A stretch of DNA of 64,000 nucleotides from Syngnathus acus (taxonomy: Eukaryota; Chordata; Actinopteri; Syngnathiformes; Syngnathidae). The stretch lies in contig NC_051099.1 in NCBI RefSeq assembly GCF_901709675.1, positions 7,440,001-7,504,000 on the forward strand, written 5' to 3'. Positions 10,192 through 23,900 of this stretch are shown here, in pieces. Position 1 is the stretch's first letter; every line of letters begins with the position of its first letter. The position numbers and the translations under genes are program-made. Below the pieces are notes generated by a model that saw only the letters and a list, made by a program, of their open reading frames with translations, was not told the DNA's origin and searched no databases.

Positions 10192-12525
10192 TCATTTGTG
10201 AAACAAGTAGATTGGCCTTTGGAAACCTGAAGGAAGAGGTTGATCATGACATCAAACCACAATGCAGAACAACCTCATGTTGATTTTTTCTTTTTTAAAC
10301 AATGAATAATTCACTACCTCTCGCTAAACTCTTCGGCGTCCCGAGAAACTCACAACTGGTGAAGCCCACTTCATTGGTGAGATATGACGAAAATTGATCC
10401 GGCTTGAGGTGAATGCTGTTAAAGTTTCTGTTGATGTTATCCTAGTAAGCGGGAGAGAAAACATTCCGTTGATTAATCGAAAGAAAATAGTCTTCCAATG
10501 AAAAGCTTCTCTGCCTTTACCGTCAGCTTCTTCCTCTTGATGTAGGACTGCCATGGCTGTGGCTCCAGGATGAAGATGCCTCCGGGATGAAGATGCCTGT
10601 AAACTCTCTTGAAGAGTCGCTTGAGGCCGCTGTCCCCCCAGTTCAAGTGAACCCATTTGGTGACGCTCAGACACAGAATCACGTCATACTCTGGTCGTTG
10701 GGTCAAGAGCAGGTTATCGTTCTGCAGCACATAATTGGCCTGAAGCAAAAAGAGAAGTAAACATTCAACAACTTGCCTCCTCCTGTAATGTTTATAAATA
10801 ATAAATCGTAATCAGCTCAGTTTACATAGGACACCATTTTACCTTGATGAAGGACACATTGGCAGGGAACTCCCCCGGTTTTGCGGTGGACGATTCGGTA
10901 AGTGGAGGTGCAGCAATGGGCCCCCGGGAAATCTGCAGGGACAGAGGGAAAGAGCAGCTCCCGGCCTGATCGCTAAATACGTGCGTCGTTTTTTTTGTTT
11001 TGCCATCTTGTCGGGTCTTGACCTGTTCCGTGCCGCAAGAGTCTTTGTCGCCGGCCGCCTCTGCCAGGCCGCCATCCCCTTGCAGTGCGTCGCCGTTTTC
11101 CCTGCTCTCCGTGTGCTTGTCCTCGAGCCTGGCCTCTTGCATCTGCATCTCGGAGAGGTAATGCCTGATGTTCTTGCGGGCGGCGTGCACCAACCCGTTG
11201 TCGATGTCCAAACCTAATATGCGGGTGGGGCGCAGGGTTTTGGCGATGTAGAGCGTAAGGTGGCCCGAGTTGCAGCCTAAATCCAGCACACGTTTCCCTT
11301 CAAACCACTCTGGACGGAGGATGTGTATCCGTGGGTCTTCGCTTGCGCTGGGGTTGCGGTAACCGTAATATTTGTTGTAGTTGCCATACTGGAACTTCTT
11401 CTTCTGTTGCTCCCTGGCCTGCTTGTGGGGATGCTGGTGCTGGCGACCGCCCGCAGCAGATTTGGCTCCACTCTTGGGCGTGTGGAAGGAATTTTTGGAT
11501 CCCCCAGGTTTATGATTTTGCTCAACGGGTGCAGATTTTGCATTTGGGGTGGAGTGAGTCACAGGCGGTTCCATTTTGACAGAGTTGCGCCTACGCTTGC
11601 GCCTGCCTGTGTGCTGGTTGGCCCCCACCGGAAGGCAAGTGGAATCCTCGGCAGACATGGACGTCGCTTCTTCCTTTAAGTTTGACGAGTCGTCTGCAGA
11701 GTGGTCATGAGACTCGCCCTCACCACCGGAGACGCTGTCTGACGCTTTAGAGATGTCAGGATTCGAACGTGCTACCGTACCGGGAAATGACACAGAGTGT
11801 CCACTTTTGATGTCATTTTTTCCACAGTCTGAAACGTGTAACTGGGCTGAAAAGCTGCCACCGTGATGCCTGTTGCGATGCCTCCTCCTTCCACCGCTCT
11901 TTAAAGGGGACACCAAGAAGCTGCTATCTCCTATGCAGCTGTTCAAATTGAGAGGATCTGTGATGTCCCTGGGGATGAGGATCTCAACAGGGTCTCGACT
12001 CTTTGCTGGCAACGGAGATGATTTCGGGGTCTCTGCGTTCAGCGCCCTGTTGACCTCTTCATCCTGCAGGCTGTTGAGATTTAGTGGGTCAAAAATGTTA
12101 CCACCTAGGAGGAAATTAGTGGGCAGGACAGAGTCACTCTCTGAGTTTGCCCGCCGTCTCCTTTTACCAGAGCTCGGATGCTTGAAACTAAAGTTGGATG
12201 TGTTGCGACGCTTTGCCACTCTTATTTGTTGATGCTGTTTGGAGTTATGGAAACTATTCCTGCGATTGATGCCTGTTTCGTTCCCTTTGGCTCTTGGCCC
12301 AGTGCCATCAGAGTGGCTCAGAGTGTCCACTGTGCTGGTGTGTCTGGGTGAAGCGGCGGTGCCTGGGACCGGGCATGAGGCCGCCAAGTCAGAAGCAGCC
12401 TCGGCTGCGCATTCCGCTAAAATTGATGTGCCGCTGCAACTTCCAGAACATTCTGAAAGCTGCAGAGATGAAGCTGAGCTAGCCTGTGGGCTAGCGGTCT
12501 TTACGGTGTCTTCGTCAACAGACAT
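10192..12525 (-). CDS. mepce: 7SK snRNA methylphosphate capping enzyme (MePCE, BCDIN3)
   Basis: SAM-dependent methyltransferase that adds a methyl cap to the gamma-phosphate of 7SK RNA and stays bound to the 7SK particle, which holds P-TEFb inactive in the nucleus. Coding exons: 12525-10843, 10739-10521, 10441-10318, 10226-10192; 2061 nt, 686 residues, against 689 in human. The first coding exon holds the long, low-complexity, Lys/Arg-rich N-terminal half and then motif I (VLDLGCNSG, near residue 415) and LGLDID. The second exon carries the conserved [14 protein letters not shown] and [15 protein letters not shown] blocks. The last coding exon is only 35 nt and ends QRPIYLFHK-stop, lacking the short tail of the human enzyme. 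An acceptor at 12574 shows the leader is spliced; a non-coding first exon ends at a donor at 13257 in a GC-rich region. Identification is secure. Confidence 0.96.
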
Positions 12526-13256
12526 TGTGGTTGATTTCCAGAGCCACTTTGGACTTGGACACTTATATTGGATCTGAAAGTTAGCGAAGAGATCATATGG
12601 AAAAAGTCAGGAAAGCAACAATATCATTTTTAATGGAAATACTGGCAACTAGTGTAATGTCACTGTAAGTAGCAATGTGACAGGTGCATGTGGAATTTTC
12701 TGAAAGAAATATGTATTGAGTAGCGGGCACTACAAACTCCTCTAAATCCTATTTTTCCAAAATCCAAATTCTGATTTGCAAAATTATTGGTGCATTTTAT
12801 TCAACCAGATTAAGAATTTTGAAAGTGTCATTTTTGGGGGAAAACCTTGTCACGTTGCTACAACCAGCAAGAACATAAAATACACTTATTCTACAAACAA
12901 TACATAAGAAATAAATCTTTACCCTGACAAAATCTATTAAGATAATTTCTTTTTCCCACTTAAACTTAACTACTATTAGATTACATTGGTGGCATTTAAG
13001 ACAGGGCAGGGGTTAATGATGTGGGGGAAAAGTTCGAGCCACTATGCTGGACAGTTACCCTGTTAGCATGTTAGCTCCTATCATCCGGGCCAACGTCGAA
13101 TAAACGTTCAATTTAAAAGACATCGATGACCACAAAAAGTGCCTCATTCGACTTGTAACGCCATAAGAATACCGCGTGACTCGAAGTATATTTCGAAAAC
13201 AAACACCTTTTCAAGCACAGTTCCGAGTGTGGACACCATCAAAATAATACACTCAC

Positions 13257-13670
13257 CTCGCAGTTCTCCCCGCCTCCGGCTGGACTGTCACTAGCCGAGC
13301 TAACGTTAGCTAGCAGCTAACTAGCATACAAGTGGAACCACATCGATGCTAGCACGCAGCTAAAACACATATTAATGATAATAATAATAACAACATAAAC
13401 AGCGCGTGTGTCTGCGCTAGTCAGGACGTGGTGTGGTCTCCAATACACAACACAGGCAGGAGCCACCACGGTACGTCCGCGATCAACTCGATACTCGTGT
13501 CAGGCAGCTAAGTGAATAAATGACAGTGGCTTTAGAGTCGGCATGGCGGCGCATCCGGGCGAGGGGATGTAGCTTCAAGCTAACGGCGGGGGGCGGACAT
13601 GAGTTCGGCGCGGATTGATGGTGAGAGGCCGGCCTGATGCAAGGTAACCAGCAGCCTATTTGATCCACAA
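13257..13670 (-). promoter_or_regulatory. mepce promoter and non-coding first exon
   Basis: On the minus strand a consensus donor (GCGAG|GTGAGT, exon end 13257) is followed upstream by CpG-richer DNA without a TATA box, a housekeeping-type start. GCTAACGTTAGC, a perfect palindrome, lies near 13299-13310 and is followed by further AGCTA repeats. The exact transcription start cannot be read from sequence. Confidence 0.45.
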
Positions 13671-16600
13671 CACGATCACCATATGGACAGTAATATCTAC
13701 TACAAGCTCTATGGATACACTTTGCCCAACCTTTTAGGGTTTATTACGTTTTCAATTGTGCTCCTGTTTTCTATGTCAAACTTTTTCCCCCGTTATAATC
13801 ATTAATTAATTGACACTGCCAGAGTAAGCAAAACGTTATTACTATTATGTACATAGAAAAATGCATAACATCTTGTAACATTCAAATCAAAACGATAAGG
13901 AGAGTCTAATATTCTGTGACATCACTGACATAGTGTATTTATTGTCTGTTTATTTTCACTTCGGCTTTGCCTTTGGACTTCAATAAAGCAATACTGTTTT
14001 TCTCCAAAAGACCACCAGGGGGAGACACCCTGACGGTTCAAATGTTTTATTAAGGCTACCTTCCTCATTATTTACACGTTTATTGAATAAATTGAACATA
14101 CAACAGCTGTAAATACCATAGAACACATCATAAGTTGCAAATTAAGAATGAACAAGAAAATGCCATTATATAAAAATGATATAAAAATATTTAAAGTAAA
14201 AAAAACGCAATAACTATAGATCTAGGGAAATCATACACAAAGTCTTCTCCGCTTTCTTGTTCTGGCACGTACTCATTGATTGTAAGTACATTTTGAAGTC
14301 CTTATAATAGTAATTTTGTAATTTTCAATGTACGTTTATGCATTTAAAACTTATATTTATCGTTTTTTATCACAAAGATTTTTTCATCATCTTTGTTTCT
14401 CTTTACCCCGATCCACTCTTGCAATTGTTTTCTTATCCTAGCTTCAATTGTTTTACTGTCAAATTATGGTCTCCACATCAGTTTGTCCTATTATTTTCGT
14501 TTGTGTGTTTAGAGGAGGCTGTTTTGAAGAACACTTTTAAAGAATATTTACTGATAGTTCTGATAAAAAGCGGTTAAAAAAATCAGACATTGATATTCTC
14601 TGCCCTTGATCTTGACAGCTTGTTCTTAATTGGGCTCCAAATTAGTGACGCCGTTGGGTAAATGTGCCCCTCTCTCTAATCTCCATAAAGGAGGGGAAAT
14701 AGGGGAGAGGGTACCTGTTCCCCCGCTTATGTCAGTGTCTTTTCTCATGGAAATAGAGGTGCGGCCCTCGATTCCGGGCACCATCTGCCCTTCCTCAGGC
14801 TTTGGGCCCCAAGCACTCCAGACATGCTCTTTTGTTTGTGTGTGTCCAAGCAGAAAGTGGCGAGTACACGCGGCCCTTGTGCACCCACCCCAAAAAAAAG
14901 CGCTATGCATCAAGAGCATCAGCCTGCTGTTCATTAGCCTACATGTGACAGAAGAGAGTGGGAGGCTTCAAGCGTGGCGTGTGTGTGCCATAACATTAGT
15001 TTGCCTTTGAGGCTTGGTAGGGCTTGTGATGTCATTCAAAGTAACCGTTGACTTGACAGGTCAAACTCTCTTTCGTGATCCTGCGCGATAATCACAACAT
15101 GTTGATTTCCAGCGAATATGAACATGTATGTTCTGCAAAAATGCATTTACTTTTGCTGAATTTTGGAAAAGTTGAATGTCTGTGATGTGACTCAAAGGAA
15201 GTAGACAGATCCTTTGGTGACCCTTTGCAAGACTGCAGAACAATGATGTGGCAGATCAAAATGTCATCCGTAGTCCTGGAGAAAGAAACTGGATAATGCG
15301 GAGATAACCTTTTAATATAATCATACGAGTTAAAAATTATTCATCTGAAAACTGAGAAAGAGAAGGCCCTGATTTTTTTTATTTTTTTAAAAAGCGGGTT
15401 ACTAATTCATGAGCTAAACTGGCTGCTGCACTGAAATATTCTCTAGTTTTCAAGCAGCAAATCTGACAAGACTTGGATAGTCGTCCAATATAGGAAACAA
15501 CAATATTGGCATTGACTTACTCAAGCAAAGTTGCATGCACATTTTTGGACTGGTCAATGAATCATAAAGTGACCTCAGTATGCTGGATCAGCCTCCTCAT
15601 TTTCCAATCCCCACGCTGCCGGCTGCATTGAGATTAGTTATTGAACTGGTCAAGCAAAGGGAAACAAGGCCGCTTCAGAGACACAGCGCACAATAAGCCA
15701 GCTGTCAGAGGGAGGGGCTTTTGGGTTGTCATGGCTAGGGTGTTGCGTCGCCTCCACAGAGATGATAGGTGATCCTGTGCCAGTTTGACACGCTATCTAT
15801 ACTGACATAAATCTTGATTGGGCCAGCTCGATTTATTTCAACATTACAATGACACTAATGAAAATGTATTTATTAAGGATGACCATTTCTGGTCAGTGAG
15901 CTCACATCTTCTTTTGATGATGCTTCCAACTGCATAATAATGACACTCGAGTGTATTCATGAACATTAAAGCGTCTTTTCACAGATGCTTCTCTGTTACT
16001 CTTTTATATTCAAAAGGTCATCCCAGCATCGTCTGAATGTCCTTTGAGGTATAAAAGAGGAATTAAATTCACAAGATTCTGATCTTTGTCTACATTTGGG
16101 ATTTTTATTCTAATAGGCAAATGCCATTCTCTCAAGCACATTTATATTCACATGCATCAGGTATGCTCCTGTTAACTCCCTCTGAACCTTGTTATCCTCT
16201 TTGAGGCAGCAGGTTGAAACGTGCCAGAAAACCTCAATTTCAAAACTTGGCAAGGCCTACTGAAATATTAAGTGCACTACGTTTCAAATGAAGCTGTAAT
16301 CTGTCATTACTGTGCTCAGCTGCCCACGCTTAACTTGGACAATCAGCGAGAAAAAAAATAAAAAAGAAACATCAATATTTACCCGTAATCAACTGGATAG
16401 AGGCCCACTAACCTCAATTAAATTCTTTTTTTTTTTTTTTTGGTGGGGTGCAGGGTGGTAATCTGTCGTGCTAACACACATGCACGCACACACACACACA
16501 CACACACACTAAAAGTAGTCGTGTTTCTGGATGCAGCTGTAGCATGCATGAGCGTGACCTATTATGTTCTGCATGCCAAGTTTGCCAGTGAAAGGCTTAA

Positions 16601-17759
16601 AGAGGTTAATCTGATGTAGTAAAATGAAGCGCATTTAATAGACTGTCCATAGCAGACCTCAATGTAGTTCCATCATTAGATTTATTGATTCTATTTTATG
16701 CATTTGTATCTATAAGTGATTGAGCAAATAATGTCTTTTTCTACCCTGTGTTGTTCTGTCCAACTCTCGTGTCTACTTTAGGATGCTGTATTTGTCCCAG
16801 CAAATAAAAATTGCATTTGTCTGTATTTTCAGTCATGGCTTAAATTTAGCATTCCAAAAAGTAGATATGCCAAAGAAAGATGCGTGTCGGATTATACTTC
16901 ATCTGCTTTATATCTTAGACCTCTTTAAGATTAAACACATGGACCTTTGCTAAGGTTTATAGGATGAATAAAAAAACATTCACAGCTATATTTGCAGTGA
17001 TGATTATGAAATGTACATTTTCACGGTGTTGTCTTTTCAAATCACCAGGCTCTCCTTTCGAGTCAATGCTGTTTACTGAACAGCTACGTTGCTCTTCACC
17101 GCGGAGTGTCGACATTACAGGCGTTGTCATGACAACCAGCCATGATCCACAGGGCCTTGGTGAGGTTTCCACCTTGAGCTAGATGCTAGCCATGAGACTC
17201 AGCAGATGCTGCGCTCTTCAGCCAATCACAGGTGAGTTTGAGCAAAAAGATGACATCATAGGCAAATGAAAGCAAATGCGGCCAGGCGTTTGGTTGCCAT
17301 GTCTGCCTGCCTCTGAATCCTCGACAGCTGAAGAGATGACATTGCCTGCAACAAAGTAAAACTGATAGAATGCTATTTTTGGCTCATATTAAATAGAGAC
17401 ATGCATGCACATATTTTAAGCTTTTTATTCTATATTGAAGATCATTTGGCAGTATCTACATAAAAATGGGTCTTCAGAAATGGGGTTTGGGTAACCCTAA
17501 CTCTCACTTTAACCCTAACCCACAAAATATACTGAATAAGAGTATACTATTTAATATGCTAGTATTCTGTGTACTCTGTGTTATTATTGTTACTCATTTA
17601 CTATTATTTTTTTAACGCATAAAAAGAAAAAGAGCTAAAAATGGTCATTCAGTCCCGCCCTCCTGACCGTCTCACTCAGCAGGCTCGGGCTGTCAAACAG
17701 AAAACCAACAGTGTCTTACTCTCTGCTGGTTCCTCCCTCAGACCTGCTTCTCTCTTTAA
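13671..17759. other. Intergenic region between mepce and pak3
   Basis: No exon supported on either strand. It contains a (CA)n tract at about 16482-16509, a poly-T run near 16425-16441 and several AT-rich blocks. Long ORF-like stretches around 14630-15010 have no splice support and no family resemblance. The region may hold enhancers for pak3, but nothing in the sequence proves this. Confidence 0.5.
16482..16509. repeat. (CA)n microsatellite
   Basis: About 14 CA units in the mepce-pak3 intergenic region. Confidence 0.9.
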
Positions 17760-17774
17760 TATTCATCCTCTCGA

Positions 17775-17995
17775 CCAATAGGCTGAACGGGGCGGATGAC
17801 GTCACGAGCTAGGGAACAAGCGCAGCCAGTGAAGCATCCAGCCAGCCTACTGAACAAGCCTGCTTTAGGGTCAGGAACTGGTCTGACAAGAGAATGGCAA
17901 TCCTGCCGTAAACCGTCAGTAGGACCAGGACGGAAGACGATGGTGATGGCTCATAGGCGAAACGCGGACCGAGAGAATGTGAAGACATATTTCAG
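17775..17995 (+). promoter_or_regulatory. Probable pak3 promoter and non-coding first exon
   Basis: A tight cluster of promoter elements lies here: CCAAT (17775-17779), a GC box GGGGCGG (17789-17795) and a full palindromic CRE, TGACGTCA (17797-17804). About 190 bp later a good donor follows (TTCAG|GTAATT, exon end 17995). The next plus-strand coding exon with an upstream acceptor is pak3 exon 1 (acceptor at 24587), so this is best read as a pak3 leader exon separated by a 6.6-kb intron. A CRE would fit activity-dependent neuronal expression. The link to pak3 is inferred from strand and position only. Confidence 0.5.
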
Positions 17996-20900
17996 GTAAT
18001 TCCCTTGTTTGTGTATGCAATATGAGGATGTTTTAGAGGGGGAGGCAGAAGAGGCGAGGAGGAGGACGGGAGAGGGAGGGGGACTATGTATGTCGGGGTG
18101 CTTTGTAGCCCTTTTTACCCATCTTCCAGTCTGCAATGGGCCCGGCTAAGGAAGCAGCTGTTTGATCTGCAGTATGTTCGAGCGGGATCCGCTGACTGCA
18201 TTAATTAAAATAGGCTTGACGTGTTCCTTTTTTTTTTTTTCTTTTAATACCATCCCATATCTGTGCCCCCACCTCCGCTCCTCTGCATCTCATCAACTCT
18301 GCATGGAGAGAGCGTGCACCCCCTCGCAAATTAGAGATGGGGAGGTGTTTCTAATCAATAGTGGCGTTTGTGTAGGCTGGCAACAGCTGCAGTTGCAACC
18401 CCAAAAATATAAAGACTCCTGAATCTGACGGCTATATGCGCGGATGCCTCATATGCTCACCGATGCTCTTTTGTTACCTCTGCGGTGAGGCCTCCCCACA
18501 AAGGAGGAAAAATGTCTTTTGGGGGCTCAGTAATTATCCACACAAAGCTAGGACATGCCTCTGTCTCCTGGCTTTGACTTGGACGTGTGCACCAGTTTCA
18601 TGGCGGCGCCACTGACAAGCAGATATACAACATCTGGTCACCTGACTTCTTTGGGGATGGGAGTGGGGGCGGGGTGCCGGTCCTGTGAGAGCCAAGCCGC
18701 TATCCTCCAGATTCTTCCACACCCCATCGATGGAGCACGATTGGACGGATGGGACCCAGATGAATGCATTTCCGCCACCATTTCGTGCGACTGAGCCAAA
18801 GTGAGCGATCCGTCCGTCTGTGAGACTTGTGAGGCGCAAGGCCTGCTGGGAAACCTGTTGTCTAGCTGTCAGGCGTGAGGGAGATTTTAGGGAGTCAACC
18901 CAGTGATGGAAGGGAGGGTGAGATGATAACAAGGAGAATTGGGGGATGGGTTCCAGAAGGTGTTACTCCCTGCTAACACTGGTCTGCTGTATATATTGAT
19001 ATTCAGTGGATGCTTCTCTTTGTGATTCTAACAACATAATGACAGTTATTCCTTGCCCTCACATTTAAAAAGGCAATATTAAGTTGTCCCAGTTGAAGAT
19101 GAGACCTACCGAGCTCGTCGACACAGATGTATTTATTCTCTTCCCTCTTCATTGTGCTCATAAAGTCGTCAAGGCTTCATTTGCAGATGTTTAGCACGGG
19201 AACTGAGCTCTGTCTGCCCTCCACCCAGAATTCACTCGATTCAGTCTGTCTGTAGTCTCTGAAGGTTACATGCAACTCATGAAAATTTCATTGCTGAAAA
19301 CAAGTAGGCAAAAGGTAAGATGTCCGATTGCCACAATGCATTACTGCAAAGAGTTGTAAAACTGCACCGGCCGCTCAACCATTTGTATCGTCAACAAATC
19401 TAACTGTGCGGGTGAAGGGGAACGAACAAGTTATGATGCATGTGTGTCAGTTCATTCCTTATTAGCGCTATGCTAATAAACAACTTTCAGTCTCCACTAA
19501 ACTTGCAGATTAGGATAAATTCTGTCTTTCTCTGTTGCTTTGGGATTTTTCTTAGAAGTGATCCAAATATGAATCCTTATGCCAAATTTCGATTGTTTGA
19601 CCTTGGCAGAGTTTTGCTCTCCATACCATTTAAAGAATAAAACCAAATAGTAGCTGATTTTATGATGGCCTATTTTTCCCCTTCCTGTGTTTGCATTTCT
19701 TTGGCCTCCTTCTGTTTTCCATTACGGCCGATGTAACCCAACACACGCAGCCTCTCTTACCTCGCCTCGGCTAACAAAAGCGGCAGAACATCGTCTTGGC
19801 CTGCAGCCCACTTAAAGTGGACTTTCTGAAATCTGATACACGCACATGGAGGCCTCCATCTGTTGGAGTCGGGGTGAGACTTGCTGCTGGATAGCGTTAT
19901 TGTTCCGTCAAGTTACCGTTAAGGTCTCCCGTGTCTTCTATCAATGCAGGAGTTAGGTGGGGCATGTGTGTTTGTTTTAGGGGCTAACTGACTGACTCCA
20001 GCAGTGTATTGTCGTAGGTGTGTCACTGTGTGTGTGTGTGTGTGTGTCATGGATTAGCATGTAGGATTGGAAGCCATCTGGCCATTTTGTTCACGCTGGG
20101 GAGGGGGAGTAAGTGCAAGAGATGGATGGAGGGAGACACTCACACACTGACACATTGACACAGCTTCAGTCATAATCTGCCTACTTGATGTCTGCCGCTT
20201 CTTACAATGCACTCGCTTGTCTGCGCGCATTTGTTTGTTTGTCGGAAACGCTTCAGTCCGATGCGTCAAACTCCAGCAGTAAATTTCACTTTGAGGACAG
20301 TCCACAGGGTTTTCTTGGAAGGGTTCAACATTTCTGGAAAGCTCGAGACGCTACACCCTTTAACTGGAAGATGACTCAGAGATGAACAGAGACGTGCTGA
20401 ATATAAGGATGAAATGTTGCAGAGTTGGAAGAGGTTTAAGAGATTAGCAAGTTTCACTGGGTCAGGCGTTTATGGAGGGGCTGGCGGAACTTGAATGTAT
20501 GACTTCGGACAGGCCAGGGAATCGATTCGGGGAATTCAGAGGAAGGCTGCAAACGCCCTCTCGTTGATTCACTTTTGAGTTTCCTCTGTGTTGTAAACGT
20601 ACATTTTTGACAGCACTGGATTTGACTTATAGCGGGTGAGAGCTGTGCACGCTCCAGCTGCAGTATTTAACTGCTCTTAATTCCCAAAAAGCCGTTTTGG
20701 CGAGCGTACGATTTGAGCTCTGCAAATGCAGGTGAAAGGGAAGATCGCACACTGTTGCTTCGATCGCCTCCAGAGAGGTCTGTTTATTTTCCCAGCTGTA
20801 AGGAGGTGCAACTATTGGGTGCATGCTTTGTTAATTCACTTGCTGGCTAATATGAGGCTCACCAGAATGTGTATGGGGAGGGGGAGTAGAATCATAACCA

Positions 20901-23900
20901 GCAAACATGTATTCAATCTGATTATCATTCGTGCCCACACACCAACTATGTTAGTTGCAATTTTATGTAATTCAACGTACCATATTGAGCACTCATACTG
21001 GTAACAGTCATTCCTACTTTTCAAACATCTATTCCTCGAATGTGAGTGGAAATACACAAATAGACCCAAAACACTGCCTTACGGGTCTTACTATCATGAG
21101 GCAAATGTAGGTTACAAATCTATTTCCTGTCCCAAAGCTCATTAGAATAAATTTGTTATATTTATGCTCCTGGCTTTCCTGTTCACACACGCACACACAC
21201 CCATGCAAGTTTATTGGTCAGCGTTTCATCACTGTCTACTCTTGCTGCACTCTGGGTTTTTTATTGTCACAGGCCAATGACGCAACCAACAACAACACAC
21301 CTTGATTGCACATGGTTGTCTAGCAGTGTGTGACTTGAAGCACACCCATGACGACAACTGTTCATCAAAACAGGCATTACAGCATGCTTGTGCAAGAAAA
21401 TGCTTTCATTTGTGATGTGGCTTTATTGCTGGCAATTATGACTGCTAATTGGAACTGCTGCCTGGGCCATAACACAACACTATTGTGAATCAAATTCCTT
21501 TCGACCAGTTTTGAATTTAAAGCATGCTTGTAAATGGAAATAAATGGAAAGATCTACAACGGGGAGCTTCTTTCAAACGGTATCATGTCATGCCTGTCAA
21601 AATAAAAGACTTATCATGGCGATAAGCTTTCAATAACGTGTCTCTACGGAGGAATTGTTGCTTCTTCCAAACAGACAACTTGTCATGTTAATGCGCCTAA
21701 AATGCTTTCAGGATCCTACAGATGTTGTCCACTTGACAGGAAGAGAATTTACCTTGTGCCGTTCAAATTCGCTTTTTAAGTAATGTGTGGTTTTGTGTGT
21801 GCGAGTGTGAGTACGATAAAGCGACACGCAGCTAAATATTAAATGGCAGACAGTCTGGGTTCTCACCGCTCCTCAGCAGGGGTGGGGGGGATTGGTGGGA
21901 GGATGAGAGTTTGGTGGTGAATAAATTAGTCTGCAGAGTGGACTAACCAGTTTTCTCAGTTGGTTTCTTCACAGGGAGGTTATCCCTCAAGCGTATGTGC
22001 TGATCAACTGAATCCTTAAAAACCTGGTATAGGGAGACCAGCCAGGAAAAAACTAAGGCCACCTGTATGAAGAAGATGGAATTCTTGCTTTCCACAAATT
22101 TGAGGCAATCCTTGAAAATCGGTTCAAAGAAGATCAGACAGTGACATCTGGCTAGTGACTAATAATAGCCCCCTGCTAACTGATTAGAGATGTTTGTGCT
22201 CGTCGCTGCATGCAAACGAGTGGCTGAGGGATGATAATTTACTACATGTTTGTTTTTGCAAAAATGTTTTGAAATCTTACAAGAAGGATGCAAAATAGAA
22301 GTCGTCAGAACTCAGCGGGTTGTCAAGGGCTCAGGACATTAAAGTAGAAGTGCACGCGGTCAGAGAATCCATTAGCTTAGCCTTTGATATTGTGTAATCA
22401 TGCTCTAGTTGGCATATTATGATGGAATATAGGCCCTTTATGGCAATACAAGAGTTTAGCATATTCAGAGGCGTGGACTACACCCGCTAAAAATAGACAT
22501 TTACAAGTTTCTCAAGAAATGTGTCCCACTATTGCTTCAAAGCACCGGGCTAACACCAGCGCCCATATCTTTAAGGACCCATCCCTCTTCAGCGAGGCCA
22601 TTACCGGGCGGCCATGGATTCAAGGTTAGAGGCTCTTCCTGAGTTGGCAGTTCAAATTCAGCATTAATGTTTGAAAGGCCAGCTCCGCGTGGTGAGATTA
22701 ATTTTACATGAGAAGGAAATGTGAAAACATTCTTTGTAATGTCTGAGTGTTGAAGTGTCAGGCTTGTATTTAAATACATTCCAATAGCACGTTTAGCAAA
22801 GGATATTGACGCAATCATTCGATTTTTAAATCAGAACTTGCAAGCTATTTTTGTTATGATTGGGTCATTTTCCTTTTCCTCTGCTCAACCATGTTAGAGA
22901 GGTCTGAGCCCTCCATTTTGCTGCCTTTGTTCATCAGGTAGGTTAAATGGTAATGTTTTATCGTTTAATACTGATTATTCAACACAGTGAGGTCTGGTAA
23001 ACATAATGACTTTTTGGGACTGCATTCTTTATCTGAAGCTATTTTCTCCTGTAGTGGCAAAAGAAGCGTCCTGTCTTTATGTTCTGCATTATGATATGTT
23101 GCAAGGTATACAGTGAGAGTCATGTGCATGTCAGCTGAGTTCATTATGTGGTGTTGTTACTATCGATCAATTTTCCCTCTGTAATTGGTGACCAGATAGT
23201 GATGCCCCATTGATCGTATCTCGGTTGTACTTATCATAAGCCATGGGGCATGACCACTCCTCACAATGATATCGTCATCAGTTGCATGCGACGATGGTGA
23301 GTCAAATACCATATACACTGTATTATGATTAATGTTAAATTTATGAGTTAAGCAGAAAAATACACATGCTTTTATCCATCTCACGGGGCGGCCATTCAGA
23401 AGCTCAGCAGTTAGGCAGTGTAATGTCATTTCCACCTGCATTTGCATGAGATGGAAATTAATTTTCCACAAATGCAATCCTAATCAGAATCGCTACTGTG
23501 TTGAGTGACGATACAATGATCTGGCTTCCAACCTCTCGTTGTTGTCAGACAGGCCATGCGGCTTTAGACAGTAAACACTGTCACAGACTAGAAAATATCT
23601 TTCTAAAAATATATTAATGAGCTCAACATTTCCATTATAGTTTGCCCTTCTCATACTCGTGGGCAACAATGGAAATGTAATGTGAATTTTGTTCCAAAGG
23701 TTTTGTTTTGTAATAAACAGCCACGTGAGATGAAAGATTATAAAAGGTTGAATGTCCAACTGACACTGCTTTTGCACCAAACTTCCTGACTGGCAGACAT
23801 CTTATCAATTAATCAAGGGTTGGACTAATCCCCCGTACTTCTCCAGAATCTTAATTCTGCATCTTGCCAAACTATTTTAGACAATCTGGTCTGTGCCTTG

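Noticed and set aside
10981-12577. Several plus-strand frames across the mepce locus
   Set aside because: They are antisense shadows of the large mepce coding exon on the minus strand.
18534-18932. 132-codon minus-strand frame in a GC-richer block
   Set aside because: No splice signals, no recognisable domain, and it lies within the probable pak3 first intron.
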